Shown here in pieces: positions 1 to 9,319 of a DNA stretch of 64,000 bases. Positions within the stretch are counted from its first letter, which is position 1; each line of letters begins with the position of its first letter. Made by a program: the position numbers and the translations under genes. The stretch is from Luteimonas abyssi (GTDB taxonomy: Bacteria > Pseudomonadota > Gammaproteobacteria > Xanthomonadales > Xanthomonadaceae), in assembly GCF_001482195.1 (NCBI RefSeq), contig NZ_KQ759763.1, forward strand, positions 1,025,073 through 1,089,072, written 5' to 3'. The notes under the pieces are model-generated. The model did not search any database, was not told where the DNA came from, and saw nothing but the letters and a program-made list of their open reading frames with translations.

Positions 1-519
1 GAACCCGGCGTCCGCGAAGCGCTTGCGGTAGAACGCGGCGGGACGGCGCAGGAAGCCGTCGTCGTCGCCGTCGGCGTCGTCCTCGCGGGTGAAGGTTTCC
101 AGAAACGCGACGCCGCCGCAGAGTTCGGCCAGGCCCGGCAGGCCGCGGTCGATCTCGCGCGTGGGCAGGTAGTGCAGCACGTCGCTGCAGACCACCAGGT
201 CGGCGGGAGGGCAGGGGCGCAGCATGCCGAAATCGGAAAAGCGTGCAAGATGCAGATTGCGTCGCGTGCCGTAGCGCCCGATCGCGTAGTCGCTGCTGTC
301 GAAGCCCAGGTACTGCGCCTTCGGCCGCAGCTTCAACAGCGGTGCGCGCCAGGCACCTTCGCCGCAGCCGATGTCGAGCACGCTGCGCAGCGGGCGCTCG
401 AGGTGGTATTCGGCGGTCGCGACGGCAAGCGCGACCTTGCGGGCCAGGCGCGTCGCGCCGCCGATATCGCCGCGGCGGTACCAGCGATCGAAGTAGGCGC
501 GGTCGTATCGTTTCTCCAT
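1..519 (-). CDS. Class I SAM-dependent methyltransferase, 3' end cut by window edge
   Basis: The frame reads from the ATG at 519-517 to the window edge without a stop, so 173 residues are visible and the C terminus is missing. It begins MEKRYDRAYFDRWYRR and carries the Rossmann SAM-binding motif LDIGCGEG at about residues 48-55, followed by an acidic strand end (YLGFDSSDYA) and DLVVCSDVLHYL, which fits motif IV of class I methyltransferases. The substrate cannot be told. The start abuts a perfect 17-bp palindrome (520-536) and has no Shine-Dalgarno. The gene is divergent from the membrane protein at 582. Confidence 0.8.
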   Translation of the reverse strand, partial: MEKRYDRAYFDRWYRRGDIGGATRLARKVALAVATAEYHLERPLRSVLDIGCGEGAWRAPLLKLRPKAQYLGFDSSDYAIGRYGTRRNLHLARFSDFGMLRPCPPADLVVCSDVLHYLPTREIDRGLPGLAELCGGVAFLETFTREDDADGDDDGFLRRPAAFYRKRFADAGF

Positions 520-536
520 CCCGGTACGATACCGGG
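520..536. promoter_or_regulatory. 17-bp perfect palindrome abutting the methyltransferase start
   Basis: Seven-base arms (520-526 and 530-536) flank a 3-nt centre. On the minus strand the centre contains TATCGT, a -10-like hexamer ending 6 nt before the ATG at 519. This could be an operator overlapping a promoter for a leaderless mRNA. It is inferred from pattern only. Confidence 0.3.
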
Positions 537-581
537 CGCGGCGGATTCGCGCCGCAGCCACTTGCGCCCACGGAGCCAATG

Positions 582-1034
582 ATGCAAGCCTATTTCTGGG
601 TCAAGACCTTCCATCTCGTGTTCGTCATCGCCTTCATGGCGGCGGCGTTCTACCTGCCGCGCATCCTGGTGAACATCGCCGAGGCGGGCGACGAACCAGC
701 GGTGCGCGCACGGCTGGTGCTGATGGGCAAGCGCCTGTACGGCTTCGGCCACGCGATGTTCGGGCTGGCGTTGGTGATCGGTCTGGGACTGTGGATGGGC
801 TATCGCGCGATCGACGGCTTCCCGACGATGGTCGCGCCGGGCAGCGGCTGGATGCACGCCAAGCTGGCGCTGGTGGTGCTGGTCCTGGCGCACTTCATCA
901 TCGCCGGTCGCATGCTCAAGGGCGCCGCCGCCGGTCGTTCGGTGCCGTCGTCGCGCTGGCTGCGCTGGTTCAACGAAATCCCGGTGCTCGCACTGATCGC
1001 CATCGTCTGGCTGGTGCTGGCCAAGCCGTTCTGA
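582..1034 (+). CDS. CopD/HemJ-like integral membrane protein
   Basis: A 150-residue protein with about four hydrophobic segments. It opens with YFWVKTFHLVFVIAF and FYLPRILVNIAEA, the N-terminal His and LPR pattern of the HemJ/UPF0093 and CopD group. HAKLALVVLVLAHF matches the conserved HAK region further on, and the protein ends in VLAKPF as in xanthomonad homologues. HemJ proteins oxidise protoporphyrinogen IX in haem synthesis. Whether this copy does so, or only belongs to the wider CopD superfamily, is unclear. Two ATGs lie in tandem (579, 582). The second is preferred because GGAG at 572-575 is then 6 nt away. It converges with the diguanylate cyclase gene. Confidence 0.75.
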   Translation: MQAYFWVKTFHLVFVIAFMAAAFYLPRILVNIAEAGDEPAVRARLVLMGKRLYGFGHAMFGLALVIGLGLWMGYRAIDGFPTMVAPGSGWMHAKLALVVLVLAHFIIAGRMLKGAAAGRSVPSSRWLRWFNEIPVLALIAIVWLVLAKPF

Positions 1035-1058
1035 CCCGCGTCGCGCCGCGTCGCGGCG

Positions 1059-2741
1059 TCAGTCCTGGAGCGCGGGTCGCGGGTCGCCTGCCGTGTCCGT
1101 GTGGCCTTCCACGCGGTCCCGGCCACCGCGTTTGGCCCGGTACATGGCGCCGTCGGCCCGATGCAACAGGGCGGCGGGTGCCGCATCGTCGTCGGCGAGC
1201 GTCGCCAGGCCGATGCTGGCGGTGATGACCAGGCCGGGGATGCCGAGCAATGGGCCGGTGCCGGCGATGCGGTGCCGCATCGCCTCCAGGCGCATATGGG
1301 CGCCGGCCGCGTCGACACCCGGCAGCAAGACCAGGAACTCCTCGCCGCCCATGCGGATCACGTCCTCGCGGCGACGCACCGAGCCGGCCAGCGTCGCGCC
1401 GACCGCGGCGAGGACGCGATCGCCGGCCTCGTGGCCGTGCATGTCGTTGATCTGCTTGAACCGGTCGATATCGACGAACCCCAGCGACAGCGGCAGGCCC
1501 TCGGCACGCGCCCGCTCGAAGCAATCGTCCAGCCGCGCCAGGCCGGCGCGACGGTTGGGCAGACCGGTCAGGGCGTCGGTGTCGGCCAACTGGCGCATCG
1601 CGTCGCGTTGCTCGCGCAGCCGGCCGTACCGGTTGGTCAGGGTGTAGGCCATGACGATGAGGAACCAGGTCAGCGCCAGCTGCACGATCTCGACGCGGTA
1701 CTCCACCACCGGCCGCGTGCCGGCCACCTGGGGTACGAACAGCAGCAGTAAGGGCACGATCGCGGCGATCGCCGCGAAGGCACGGCGGTCGCCGCGCCAT
1801 ACCGACAGGCAGGCCGCCACGGTCACCGCCAACGCGCCCAGCGCGAACAGGCGATCGACCAGCCACCAGGCCGACGCGAGCGCCGACGGCGGGAGCAGCG
1901 GCACCAGCACGCCCACGCCGATGAACAGGCGGATCATCCAGCGCGAAAGGCGCCGCAGGCGCGGCGAGCGTCCGACGGTGCCAGCCTGCTGCCATGCGCC
2001 GTACGACACCGCCGCGAATCCGAAGCCGGTGAAGGCGACCTGCCATTGCGTCTCGCGACCATCGACCGGCAGCCACGGTTGCGGATAGCCGCCCAGCCCG
2101 TTCAGCGTGGCCTGCCACAGCAGCAGGGTCAGACACATGGCCACATGGGCGAGGAACGAGCGGTCGCGCGCGCCCACGAAGCCCATCAGGGCCGAGAAGG
2201 CGAGCGCCAACGCGATCGCCAGGCACGCTGCCCGCACCATCAGGCGAAGCGTGTCCTCCTGCTGCACGGGGCTGGGGCCGCCCAGACGGACCGTCGGTAT
2301 CCAGTGCGGCTTGACCGGCGGATGCCAGCCGACCTGGACCGGGTCGTGGCTGCCGCGCTCGGGGACCACCACGAGGCCGACGCCGGTACGGAAGCGCGAA
2401 TCCCGGGTCCTTGCGTCGTGCATCCGTCCGCAGACCTGGCGGTCGCCGAGGCCCACCATGACCTCGCCGCCGAACACATTGAACACGCTCACGGCCTGCG
2501 GCGTGCCGGACCAGCCCTCCGGCGGTGCCGGAATCTCGACCCGGTGCAGTGTCGTCAGCATCGCGGGATCGCAGGCCCGCATCGGGGTGGCGTCGCTGGT
2601 GGGCATGCCGCTGACCAGGTGCGTGGGCACGGCAGCGCGTGCGGCGCCGGTCATCGCCAACACCAGCGACAGCAAGAACGTGACGAGCACGGGCAGGGCG
2701 CGCCTTGCCGATTGATCCCCCGCCTGTCCTTGCGCCGTCAT
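1059..2741 (-). CDS. Membrane-bound diguanylate cyclase (GGDEF)
   Basis: A 560-residue protein predicted to make the second messenger c-di-GMP. It has an N-terminal signal or anchor (about 15-36) and a periplasmic region of about 130 residues. A run of about seven hydrophobic helices (about 165-370) follows, giving a 7TMR-like sensor plan, and then a GGDEF domain (about 385-550). The active-site signature is GGEEF at 465-469, preceded by VDIDRFKQIND and TDALTGLPNR, so it should be catalytically active. RRED lies just upstream of the signature, but its spacing is one residue short of the usual inhibitory I-site. The start has a good Shine-Dalgarno (GGAGAAGG on the minus strand). The ligand sensed is unknown. 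Confidence 0.92.
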   Translation of the reverse strand: MTAQGQAGDQSARRALPVLVTFLLSLVLAMTGAARAAVPTHLVSGMPTSDATPMRACDPAMLTTLHRVEIPAPPEGWSGTPQAVSVFNVFGGEVMVGLGDRQVCGRMHDARTRDSRFRTGVGLVVVPERGSHDPVQVGWHPPVKPHWIPTVRLGGPSPVQQEDTLRLMVRAACLAIALALAFSALMGFVGARDRSFLAHVAMCLTLLLWQATLNGLGGYPQPWLPVDGRETQWQVAFTGFGFAAVSYGAWQQAGTVGRSPRLRRLSRWMIRLFIGVGVLVPLLPPSALASAWWLVDRLFALGALAVTVAACLSVWRGDRRAFAAIAAIVPLLLLFVPQVAGTRPVVEYRVEIVQLALTWFLIVMAYTLTNRYGRLREQRDAMRQLADTDALTGLPNRRAGLARLDDCFERARAEGLPLSLGFVDIDRFKQINDMHGHEAGDRVLAAVGATLAGSVRRREDVIRMGGEEFLVLLPGVDAAGAHMRLEAMRHRIAGTGPLLGIPGLVITASIGLATLADDDAAPAALLHRADGAMYRAKRGGRDRVEGHTDTAGDPRPALQD

Positions 2742-3063
2742 GGCCTTCTCCCGCGGGTATCTGGCCCGTCAGTGTCTCCATGCAAGTGTCGGGCCAGCCC
2801 GACGGCATGCCAAGGCTGGCGGCGCGGGGCCGTCGCGACGACGCGAGTGTGTCGATGGCGCGGCGGGAAGGGGGGTCGGGTCATCTTCGCCGGGACACCC
2901 CGGTGAACGCCGGTCCCCGGACCGCGCCATGGCCTGCAGCACGCGGCCGGCGCATCGTGCGTGGGCATGTATCCGGCGTCGCCGCAGGCACATCGACGGC
3001 GCGAGGCCGCCCGTGGACGGCGGGCGACCTCTGCCGGAATCCGTCAGGTCGTGTCGGGGCGCG
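2742..3063. other. Intergenic gap with no recognised feature
   Basis: About 320 bases upstream of the diguanylate cyclase gene. All frames across it look like chance GC-rich frames. A few short GC hairpins are present (for example the arms CGGTCC/GGACCG near 2910), but I see no convincing promoter, RNA gene or repeat. Confidence 0.4.
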
Positions 3064-3300
3064 TCAGCTCACGCGAGGCGTGACGTGCGGACGTTCGTAG
3101 GCGTCGGACCCCACGGCGCCCGGGACGGGCGGTGGCGGTGCATCGGGTGCCTGCATGTTCCGCTCCGGGATGCGTTCCCGGGCCGAGGCGGGGTCTCGTC
3201 GTCCGCGACGTACCCACCAGACCAGCGCCATCACCATCGCCGCCGGAATTGCCACCATCATCAGCAAGAAGAACCCGTGCCACGGGCTGAAACTCCCCAT
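3064..3300 (-). CDS. Small single-pass membrane protein
   Basis: A 78-residue protein starting MGSFSPWHGFF. One clear transmembrane helix (FFLLMMVAIPAAMVMALVWW, about residues 10-30) is followed by a basic stop-transfer patch (RRGRRD) and a Pro-rich cytoplasmic tail. The start at 3300 is chosen because a strong GGAGG lies immediately upstream; a longer frame in the same phase has no such signal. There is no enzyme motif and I do not recognise the family. The helix and the Shine-Dalgarno support a real gene. It lies downstream of the patatin gene on the same strand, about 120 bases away. Confidence 0.65.
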   Translation of the reverse strand: MGSFSPWHGFFLLMMVAIPAAMVMALVWWVRRGRRDPASARERIPERNMQAPDAPPPPVPGAVGSDAYERPHVTPRVS

Positions 3301-3421
3301 ACCACCTCCCCAGAGCGGGCCGCCCTCCCGGCCGGCGCGAGTGCCGGCGCTTCCGTGGGGGACCCCTGCGTCCGATCCTACCGCGGCCGGCGCGCGGGCC
3401 ATGCTGCCCTGCGTCAAAGGC

Positions 3422-4612
3422 TCAGTCGGCGGTGAGGCGGTGGACGTCGTGGGTGGCGACACCGATGTCGCGATCGGGCAGGTCGAAGAACGCCGGGTGA
3501 TCGAGGGTCAGCGCCATGTCGTTGCGGCCCTGTTCCCAGTGGTACTGCAGCGGCAGGCGCCCGAAGGCGTAGTCCTTGTGCTGGCGTTCGTGCGCACCGG
3601 ACTGGTAGATCAGATGGACGATGTTGAACACCCGGTCGTCGAGATAGGGCGCGAGCGTATCGGCCAGGTGCGGCGGCAGCTTGCGGTCGGGCAGGCGTGC
3701 GATCAGTTCCTTCAGCGCGCTGCGCAGTTGCTGGGCGAGCTCCACGGTGCGGGTGCCGTGGCGGGTGCGGCTGGAGAAACGGATGTCCTTCATCCGCTCC
3801 AGCACATCCATCATCGATTGCGGCCGCGGCCCGCGCGCGCTCCACAGGTCCACCTGCAGGGCGAGGGTGTCGGCCGGCGCGCGGCAATCGAGCACGTATT
3901 CGAGCGGCGTGTTGGAGACGATGCCGCCGTCCCAATAGGCCTCGCCATCGATCTCCACCGCCGGAAAGGCCGGAGGCAGCGCGCCGGAGGCGAGGATGTG
4001 CTCGACCCGGATCGGCTCGCGGGCGCTGTCGAAGTAGCGGAAGTTGCCGGTACCCACAGCCGTGGCGCCGACGGTCAGGCGCACCCCGGCATCCTGGTTG
4101 ATGCGGTCGAAATCGACGAACCGTTCCAGCGTCTCGCGCAACGGCGAAACGTCGTAGAAGCTGGTGGCGGCGTCGCTGCCGTCGTCGAACAGGAACGGCG
4201 ACAGCGGCCGGGCTTCGAAGAAGCCGCGCTGGCCCTGCAGCAGGGCGCCCCAGGCCGACAGCGCGTTGGCCCAGGCGAGCAGCTCCGGGTGCGGCGGCAG
4301 CGCGGCGACCGTGCTGCGCACCGCGAGCGCGGGCAGTGCCAGCATCGAGCCCGCGGGCTCGGCGATCAGGTCCCAGAAGCCCTGCAGCTTCTCGATGCGT
4401 CGCTCGACCGGGTTGCCGGCGATGATCGCGGCGTTGATCGCGCCGATGGAGATGCCGGCGAACCAGTGCGGACGGATGCCCGCCTCGTGGAGTTCCTGGT
4501 ACACGCCGCACTGATAGCCGCCGAGCGCGCCGCCGCCCTGCAGCACCAGCGCGACGGTGGGGTAGCGCGCGACCCGGTCGAGGACGGCGTGGCGTCCGCG
4601 CGCCCGGCTCAT
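3422..4612 (-). CDS. Patatin-like phospholipase
   Basis: A 396-residue cytoplasmic lipid acyl hydrolase. The patatin domain occupies about residues 18-230. It has the oxyanion-hole loop [17 protein letters not shown], the nucleophile elbow GISIGAIN (Ser in GxSxG) and the catalytic Asp in [13 protein letters not shown], so the Ser-Asp dyad is intact. The C-terminal part resembles the extension called DUF3734 in related patatins. Its ATG overlaps the stop of the 3-hydroxybutyrate dehydrogenase gene (ATGA), so the two are probably translationally coupled. That pairing suggests a job in polyhydroxybutyrate or membrane lipid turnover, which is inference. Confidence 0.9.
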   Translation of the reverse strand: MSRARGRHAVLDRVARYPTVALVLQGGGALGGYQCGVYQELHEAGIRPHWFAGISIGAINAAIIAGNPVERRIEKLQGFWDLIAEPAGSMLALPALAVRSTVAALPPHPELLAWANALSAWGALLQGQRGFFEARPLSPFLFDDGSDAATSFYDVSPLRETLERFVDFDRINQDAGVRLTVGATAVGTGNFRYFDSAREPIRVEHILASGALPPAFPAVEIDGEAYWDGGIVSNTPLEYVLDCRAPADTLALQVDLWSARGPRPQSMMDVLERMKDIRFSSRTRHGTRTVELAQQLRSALKELIARLPDRKLPPHLADTLAPYLDDRVFNIVHLIYQSGAHERQHKDYAFGRLPLQYHWEQGRNDMALTLDHPAFFDLPDRDIGVATHDVHRLTAD

Positions 4613-5394
4613 TGCATGAACCAGCCGTGGCTGACGACCAGGCTCTGGCCGGTCAGCGCGTTGGTCTCGAACGCCGCAAGCGTCAGCGCGACGTTGGCCA
4701 CATCGTCGACCGTGGTGAATTCGCCGTCGACGGTGTCCTTGAGCATGACGTTGGCGACCACCTCGTCCTCGCTGATGCCCAGCTCTTTCGCCTGTTCGGG
4801 AATCTGCTTGTCGACCAGCGGAGTGCGCACGAAGCCGGGACAGATGACGTTGGCGCGCACGCCGTAGTCGGCGGCCTCCTTGGCCACCGTGCGCGCCAGG
4901 CCGAGCAGGCCGTGCTTGGCGGTGACGTAGGGCGCCTTGAGTTTCGAGGCCAGGTGCGAATGCACCGAGCCCATGTAGATGATCGCGCCGCCTTCGCGAC
5001 GCGTCTCCATGTCGCGCAGGCACTCGCGGGTGGTGAGGAAGGCGCCGTCGAGATGGATGGCGAGCAGCTTCTTCCAGTCGGCGAGGCTGAAATCGGTGAT
5101 CTTGTTGACGATCTGGATGCCGGCGTTGGCGACCAGCACGTCGACCTTGCCCCAGGCGGCGACGACGGCGGCGATCCCGTCCACCACCTGCGCTTCGTCG
5201 GTGACGTCCATCGCCACGGCCATGGCGTCGCCGCCGGCGTCGCGCAGGCGGTCGGCGGCGGCTTCGGCCGCCTCGCGGTTGAGATCGGCGATGGCGACCT
5301 TGCCGCCGGCCTGCGCATAGACCTCGGCGATGCGCAGGCCGATGCCGCTGGCCGCGCCGGTCACCACGCACACTTTGCCGTCGAGTCGGTTCAT
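4609..5394 (-). CDS. bdhA: 3-hydroxybutyrate dehydrogenase (SDR family)
   Basis: A 261-residue short-chain dehydrogenase/reductase predicted to interconvert D-3-hydroxybutyrate and acetoacetate with NAD. The nucleotide-binding motif TGAASGIG lies near residue 12, NAG near 89, the catalytic Ser is in [14 protein letters not shown], and the Tyr/Lys pair is in [18 protein letters not shown] and the motif order match bacterial 3-hydroxybutyrate dehydrogenases closely, and the length is typical (about 260). The start has AGGAG upstream on the minus strand. It is the first gene of a two-gene unit with the overlapping patatin. A different SDR substrate cannot be fully excluded. Confidence 0.88.
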   Translation of the reverse strand: MNRLDGKVCVVTGAASGIGLRIAEVYAQAGGKVAIADLNREAAEAAADRLRDAGGDAMAVAMDVTDEAQVVDGIAAVVAAWGKVDVLVANAGIQIVNKITDFSLADWKKLLAIHLDGAFLTTRECLRDMETRREGGAIIYMGSVHSHLASKLKAPYVTAKHGLLGLARTVAKEAADYGVRANVICPGFVRTPLVDKQIPEQAKELGISEDEVVANVMLKDTVDGEFTTVDDVANVALTLAAFETNALTGQSLVVSHGWFMQ

Positions 5395-5541
5395 GGGAAC
5401 TCCTGCTGGGGGGATGCCGATCCAGCATAGCGAACGCCATGACAGCCGCGTGTCGTACCAACGGCCAAGGGCGCGTGCCCGGTCCGGGGACGCAGGGCGC
5501 CCACGCAGGGCGCGATCCCCCAGAGGCGGGTGCCGGTGCGC

Positions 5542-7260
5542 TCAGTCCGCGGTCGCGGCGCCAGTCCCGGCCTGGGCCTCGGCGAAGTCCTTCGGCCCGA
5601 AGCCGAAATCCGCCGGGTCGGGGAGGGTCACCGGCACGCCGTCGGCATTGCACAGGCCCTGCGCGCACAGGCGCTGGCGCAGGCGCGGGGCGGCCTGGAC
5701 CATGAAATGGAAGATGGTGTGCTGCTCGACGTTGCCGCGCACGGCGTGCGAGCCGGGCCCATGAGCCCAGATACCGACATCGTCGCCGCCGTGGCTTTCG
5801 CTGCCCATCGGCAGGATCGCTTCCTGCATGTAGTCAGGGTGTTCGGTGTCGACCGCGGTGAGGTCGGGACGACCGCGGGCGGGCTGGAAGCCGCTGCCGA
5901 CGTGGAAGAACGCTTTCGGGCCCTCGGCTTGCGAGGCGCTGGCACCGGTGTATCCCGGGCCGTTGGCGTAACCGAGCGTGGTGTACGGCAGGCCGAGGCC
6001 ATCGAGCGCCCAGCCGGCCGACGCATCCTCGTCGCTGCTGCCGCGGACTTTGCCCAGGATCGGGTTGCCGCGCCTCGGGTAGCCGGCGAAGGTCAGGGTG
6101 TGGGCGTGGTCGGCCGTGACCAGGATCAGCGTGTCGTGCGCGTCGGTGGCCTCGATCGCGGCCTGTACGGCATCGGCCAGGGCGATGGTGTCGACCAGGG
6201 CGCGGTGGGCATTGCCGTAATGGTGGGCATGGTCGATGCGGCCGCCCTCGACCAGCAGGAAATAGCCTTCGGGCGCGTCCTGCAGGCGGCGGATCGCCTC
6301 GACCGTCAGTTCGGCCAGGCTCGGCTCGCCGGGATCGGCGGGGCGGTCGTGTTCGAAGTGCAGGTGGTCGTACTCGAACAGGCCGAGGATCGGGCGCCGG
6401 TCGCGAGCGGCGGCCATGTCGTCGCGGTTCCAGACGTAGGCCCCCCCGGGGTGGCGCGCCTGCCAGCCGGCGATGAGGTCGCGGCCGTCCAGCCGCAGCC
6501 CGACCTTGTCGGCGCGTTCCGGATCCCGCTGCTGCGCGGTCATGAAATAGCGACGGCCGCCGCCGAAGATCACGTCCGGGCCGCGGCCGGGGCGTTCGAC
6601 CAACTGCCTGGCGATGTCGGTGCAGCCGGCGGCCGCCGCGTCGGCGGGCAGGCGCACGTCGCCTTCCCAGTTGCGATCGGGCGAATGCGCATAGGTGCCC
6701 GACGGTGTGGCGTGGGTGACGCGGGTGGTGGTGACGATCCCGGTGGCCATGCCGGCGCTTTCGGCCAGGTCGCGCACCGACAGCAGCGCGTTGCCGGCCA
6801 GGTCGGTGCAGTCGCCGCGTACGCGCGCCTGGCCGACGCCGATCACGCCGGCGCGCGTCTTCACGCCGGTGGCCATGGCGGTCATGGTGCCGGCCGAATC
6901 CGGCGTCTGCAGATCGGTGTTGTAGGTGCGGCTGAGCGCGGTATGCGGGAAATCCTCCCAGCTCAACCGGCGCTCCTCGCCCGGCGCGCCCTCGCGCTGA
7001 CCGGCCAGGATCCGCGCGGCGGCGACGGTGGTCAGGCTCATGCCGTCGCCGATCACCAGGATCACGTTGCGGGCGCGACCTTCCATCGCGCCGCGCTCGG
7101 CGGCGGCGGCGGCACCGCTGCGGAACCACCAGGCCGCGGTTTCGCCGTCGGGCCGGGTGATCTCGGGCACATCGACCGGCGCGATCGTGGCACTCGGGCG
7201 TTCGGTGGTGGCGCACGCCCCGAGCAGGGCGGCGAGGATGCAGAGGGACAGCTTGCGCAT
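5542..7260 (-). CDS. Alkaline phosphatase, lipoprotein type
   Basis: A 572-residue phosphomonoesterase of the classical alkaline phosphatase superfamily. The N terminus has a lipobox (LAALLGAC, Cys about 16), so it should be lipid-anchored in the envelope. Metal and catalytic motifs are complete: VIGDGMS, the nucleophile Ser in PDSAGTMTAMATGVKT, VEGGRIDHAHHYGNAH, VTADHAH and SESHGGDDVGIW. Its role is to release phosphate from organic esters, usually under phosphate starvation. No clear Pho box was found. A CATAAT hexamer (minus strand, 7299-7294) may be a -10 element. The gene diverges from the symporter at 7407. Confidence 0.93.
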   Translation of the reverse strand: MRKLSLCILAALLGACATTERPSATIAPVDVPEITRPDGETAAWWFRSGAAAAAERGAMEGRARNVILVIGDGMSLTTVAAARILAGQREGAPGEERRLSWEDFPHTALSRTYNTDLQTPDSAGTMTAMATGVKTRAGVIGVGQARVRGDCTDLAGNALLSVRDLAESAGMATGIVTTTRVTHATPSGTYAHSPDRNWEGDVRLPADAAAAGCTDIARQLVERPGRGPDVIFGGGRRYFMTAQQRDPERADKVGLRLDGRDLIAGWQARHPGGAYVWNRDDMAAARDRRPILGLFEYDHLHFEHDRPADPGEPSLAELTVEAIRRLQDAPEGYFLLVEGGRIDHAHHYGNAHRALVDTIALADAVQAAIEATDAHDTLILVTADHAHTLTFAGYPRRGNPILGKVRGSSDEDASAGWALDGLGLPYTTLGYANGPGYTGASASQAEGPKAFFHVGSGFQPARGRPDLTAVDTEHPDYMQEAILPMGSESHGGDDVGIWAHGPGSHAVRGNVEQHTIFHFMVQAAPRLRQRLCAQGLCNADGVPVTLPDPADFGFGPKDFAEAQAGTGAATAD

Positions 7261-7406
7261 CGAAATCGGGATGACGAGGAAAGGAAGCGCGTCATTATGC
7301 CGTCCGTAATGCGTTTCAGTGTTGCACGCAGAAGACTGCAGGCCGGCACCGGCTCGGGTATCTTCGGCGCTTTCGTCCCTGGGGGCCCCGGCCCCGGATT
7401 GTGCGC

Positions 7407-8741
7407 ATGTTGAATTGGTGGTTCCGGATCGCGTTCTGGAAGCGGGTGGCCGGCGGCTTCGTGCTCGGTGCGCTCGCGGGCTGGCTGCTGGGACCGGCGG
7501 CGGAGACCTGGTTGCAGCCGTTGGGCACGTTGTACGTGAACCTGATCCGGATGATCGCGGTGCCGCTGGTGTTCTTCGCGGTGATGAATGCCGTGTCCGC
7601 GCTGCACGGGCAGCAGTCGGTGGCCGCGCTCGGCGGACGGACCTTCGGCTGGTTCGCGGCGACTGCGACGCTTGCGGTGGGCGTGGGCCTCGGCGCCGCG
7701 TTCCTATTCAATCCGGGCGTGGGCGTGGATCTCACCCCGCCTGCCGATTTCCAGCCGCGCGACGTGCCCGGGCCGGTGCAGGTGTTGCTGGACATCGTGC
7801 CGACCAACCCCTTCGCCGCGCTGGCCGAGGGCCGGATCCTGCAGGTGATCTTCTTCGCCGGGCTGGTCGGCTTCGCGCTGGTCAAGCTCGGCGAGAAGAC
7901 CGAGGGCCTGCGCAGGCTGGTCGGCCAGGCCAGCGAGACGATGATCCAGGTCACCCGGTTCGTGCTGGAAATGACCCCGATCGGCACCTTCGGCCTGATC
8001 GCCGGGCTGGTGGGCGCCTACGGGTTCGAGCGGCTGCTGCCGCTGGGCAGTTTCGTGATCGCGCTTTACGTGGCCTGCGCGTTCCACATCGTGGTGGTCT
8101 ACGGTGGCCTGCTGCTCACGCACGGCCTCAATCCGCTGAAGTTCTTCCGCGGCGCCGGCCCGGCGATGCAGATCGCGTTCGTCAGTTCGTCGAGTTTCGC
8201 CTCGATGCCGGCGGCGATCCGCTCGGTCACCCACGGCCTGGGCGTGAACCGCGACTACGCGTCGTTCGCGGTGCCGCTGGGCGCGAGCATCAAGATGGAC
8301 GGCTGCGGTGCGATCTACCCGGTGCTGGCGGCGGTGTTCGCCGCCCAGTACGCCGGGATCGAGCTGAGCTTCGCGCAGTACGTGGCGATCCTGCTGGCCT
8401 CGGTGCTGGGCAGCTTCGGTACCGCGGGCGTGCCCGGCACCGCGGTGGTGATGGCCACGGTGGTGCTCAGCGCGGCGGGCCTGCCGCTGGAGGTGCTGGG
8501 TATCCTGCTGGCGATCGACCGCATCCTCGACATGATGCGCACGATGACCAACGTGACCGGCCAGATGCTGGTGCCGGTGCTGGTCGCGCGCGAGACCGGA
8601 CTGCTCGATCGGGCGGTGTACGAACGCGCCGACGCCGGACTGGCCGACGAGGATCCGGCGCCGGCAACGTCTACGGCGTCCGGAGCGGATGCGGGCGCAC
8701 CCGATCCTGCGACCAGGACGTCGGGGCCGGGTAGGCCGTGA
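7407..8741 (+). CDS. Dicarboxylate/amino-acid:cation symporter (DAACS family)
   Basis: An inner-membrane transporter of about 444 residues in the GltP/GltT/DctA family, coupling uptake of acidic amino acids or C4-dicarboxylates to Na+ or H+. Family signatures are the Ser-rich hairpin SSSFASMPAAI, GASIKMDGCGAIYPV (the usual NMDG region) and AIDRILDMMRTMTNVTGQ. KMDG replaces the common NMDG, which might alter cation or substrate choice. A GTG at 7401 is an alternative start two codons upstream; neither has a strong Shine-Dalgarno. The C-terminal tail is Ala/Asp-rich and probably disordered. Confidence 0.9.
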   Translation: MLNWWFRIAFWKRVAGGFVLGALAGWLLGPAAETWLQPLGTLYVNLIRMIAVPLVFFAVMNAVSALHGQQSVAALGGRTFGWFAATATLAVGVGLGAAFLFNPGVGVDLTPPADFQPRDVPGPVQVLLDIVPTNPFAALAEGRILQVIFFAGLVGFALVKLGEKTEGLRRLVGQASETMIQVTRFVLEMTPIGTFGLIAGLVGAYGFERLLPLGSFVIALYVACAFHIVVVYGGLLLTHGLNPLKFFRGAGPAMQIAFVSSSSFASMPAAIRSVTHGLGVNRDYASFAVPLGASIKMDGCGAIYPVLAAVFAAQYAGIELSFAQYVAILLASVLGSFGTAGVPGTAVVMATVVLSAAGLPLEVLGILLAIDRILDMMRTMTNVTGQMLVPVLVARETGLLDRAVYERADAGLADEDPAPATSTASGADAGAPDPATRTSGPGRP

Positions 8742-9319
8742 TCCGGCGGGAGGGCGAGGGCGCTCTCCCTGCGGACGTCGCGATCGCGCAACATTGTTCT
8801 CACTGCGAACCGAAAGCGAGAAAAGGTTCCTCGCCGACTCGCGTGACTCGCAGGGCGGGCTGGCTGCGCGGATTCCCGTGGACGCCGCGCCTAGGCGTCC
8901 GGGCATCGCTCTTCCCTCGGTCAAGGCATCCTGCCTTGACTCGGGCGCGCGCCCTCCATGGCGCGCTTGACGCGACACCCGCCCCCCTGGACACGGCTCA
9001 CCTCGGCATGGAGATCGGCGTTTCGGTTAGGAGAAGCCGCGTCAGCGAATGGTCGACGGGGCGCTGCGGCCGGGGTATGCGGAGAACAGACCACGGGTGA
9101 GAGCCGACGGCTTGCGCGGCACTGCCGCGCGTCGACTCGAACGCCCCGGGCCCTGCGAGGGGCCGGACCGCGGAGCGGGCCTGCGGCGGCGAGTCAGACA
9201 TGGATGTCCGACCGAGCCGAGGAGCATGCCCCGGCTGCGGCGACGCTCTTGCCGAAACCCGCACGTTGACCTGGCTTCCCCCAAGCGGGAGAAGGGGACC
9301 ATGCCACGGCATGGTGGCC
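8742..9319. repeat. Intergenic region rich in palindromes
   Basis: A stretch of 578 bases with no convincing gene. It contains several perfect inverted repeats: arms 8881-8886/8894-8899; arms 8921-8928/8932-8939 (TCAAGGCA/TGCCTTGA); the 12-bp palindrome 8943-8954; a short GACAT/ATGTC element near 9198; and 9298-9315 (ACCATGCC/GGCATGGT). A degenerate hairpin around 9275-9295 resembles the hairpins at 63946-63971. This looks like dispersed intergenic repeat material rather than a terminator, because no T-tracts follow. Other copies in the genome were not searched. Confidence 0.5.

Noticed and set aside
8881..8954. CRISPR-like repeats.
   Set aside because: The palindromes differ from each other and there are no regularly spaced identical repeats.
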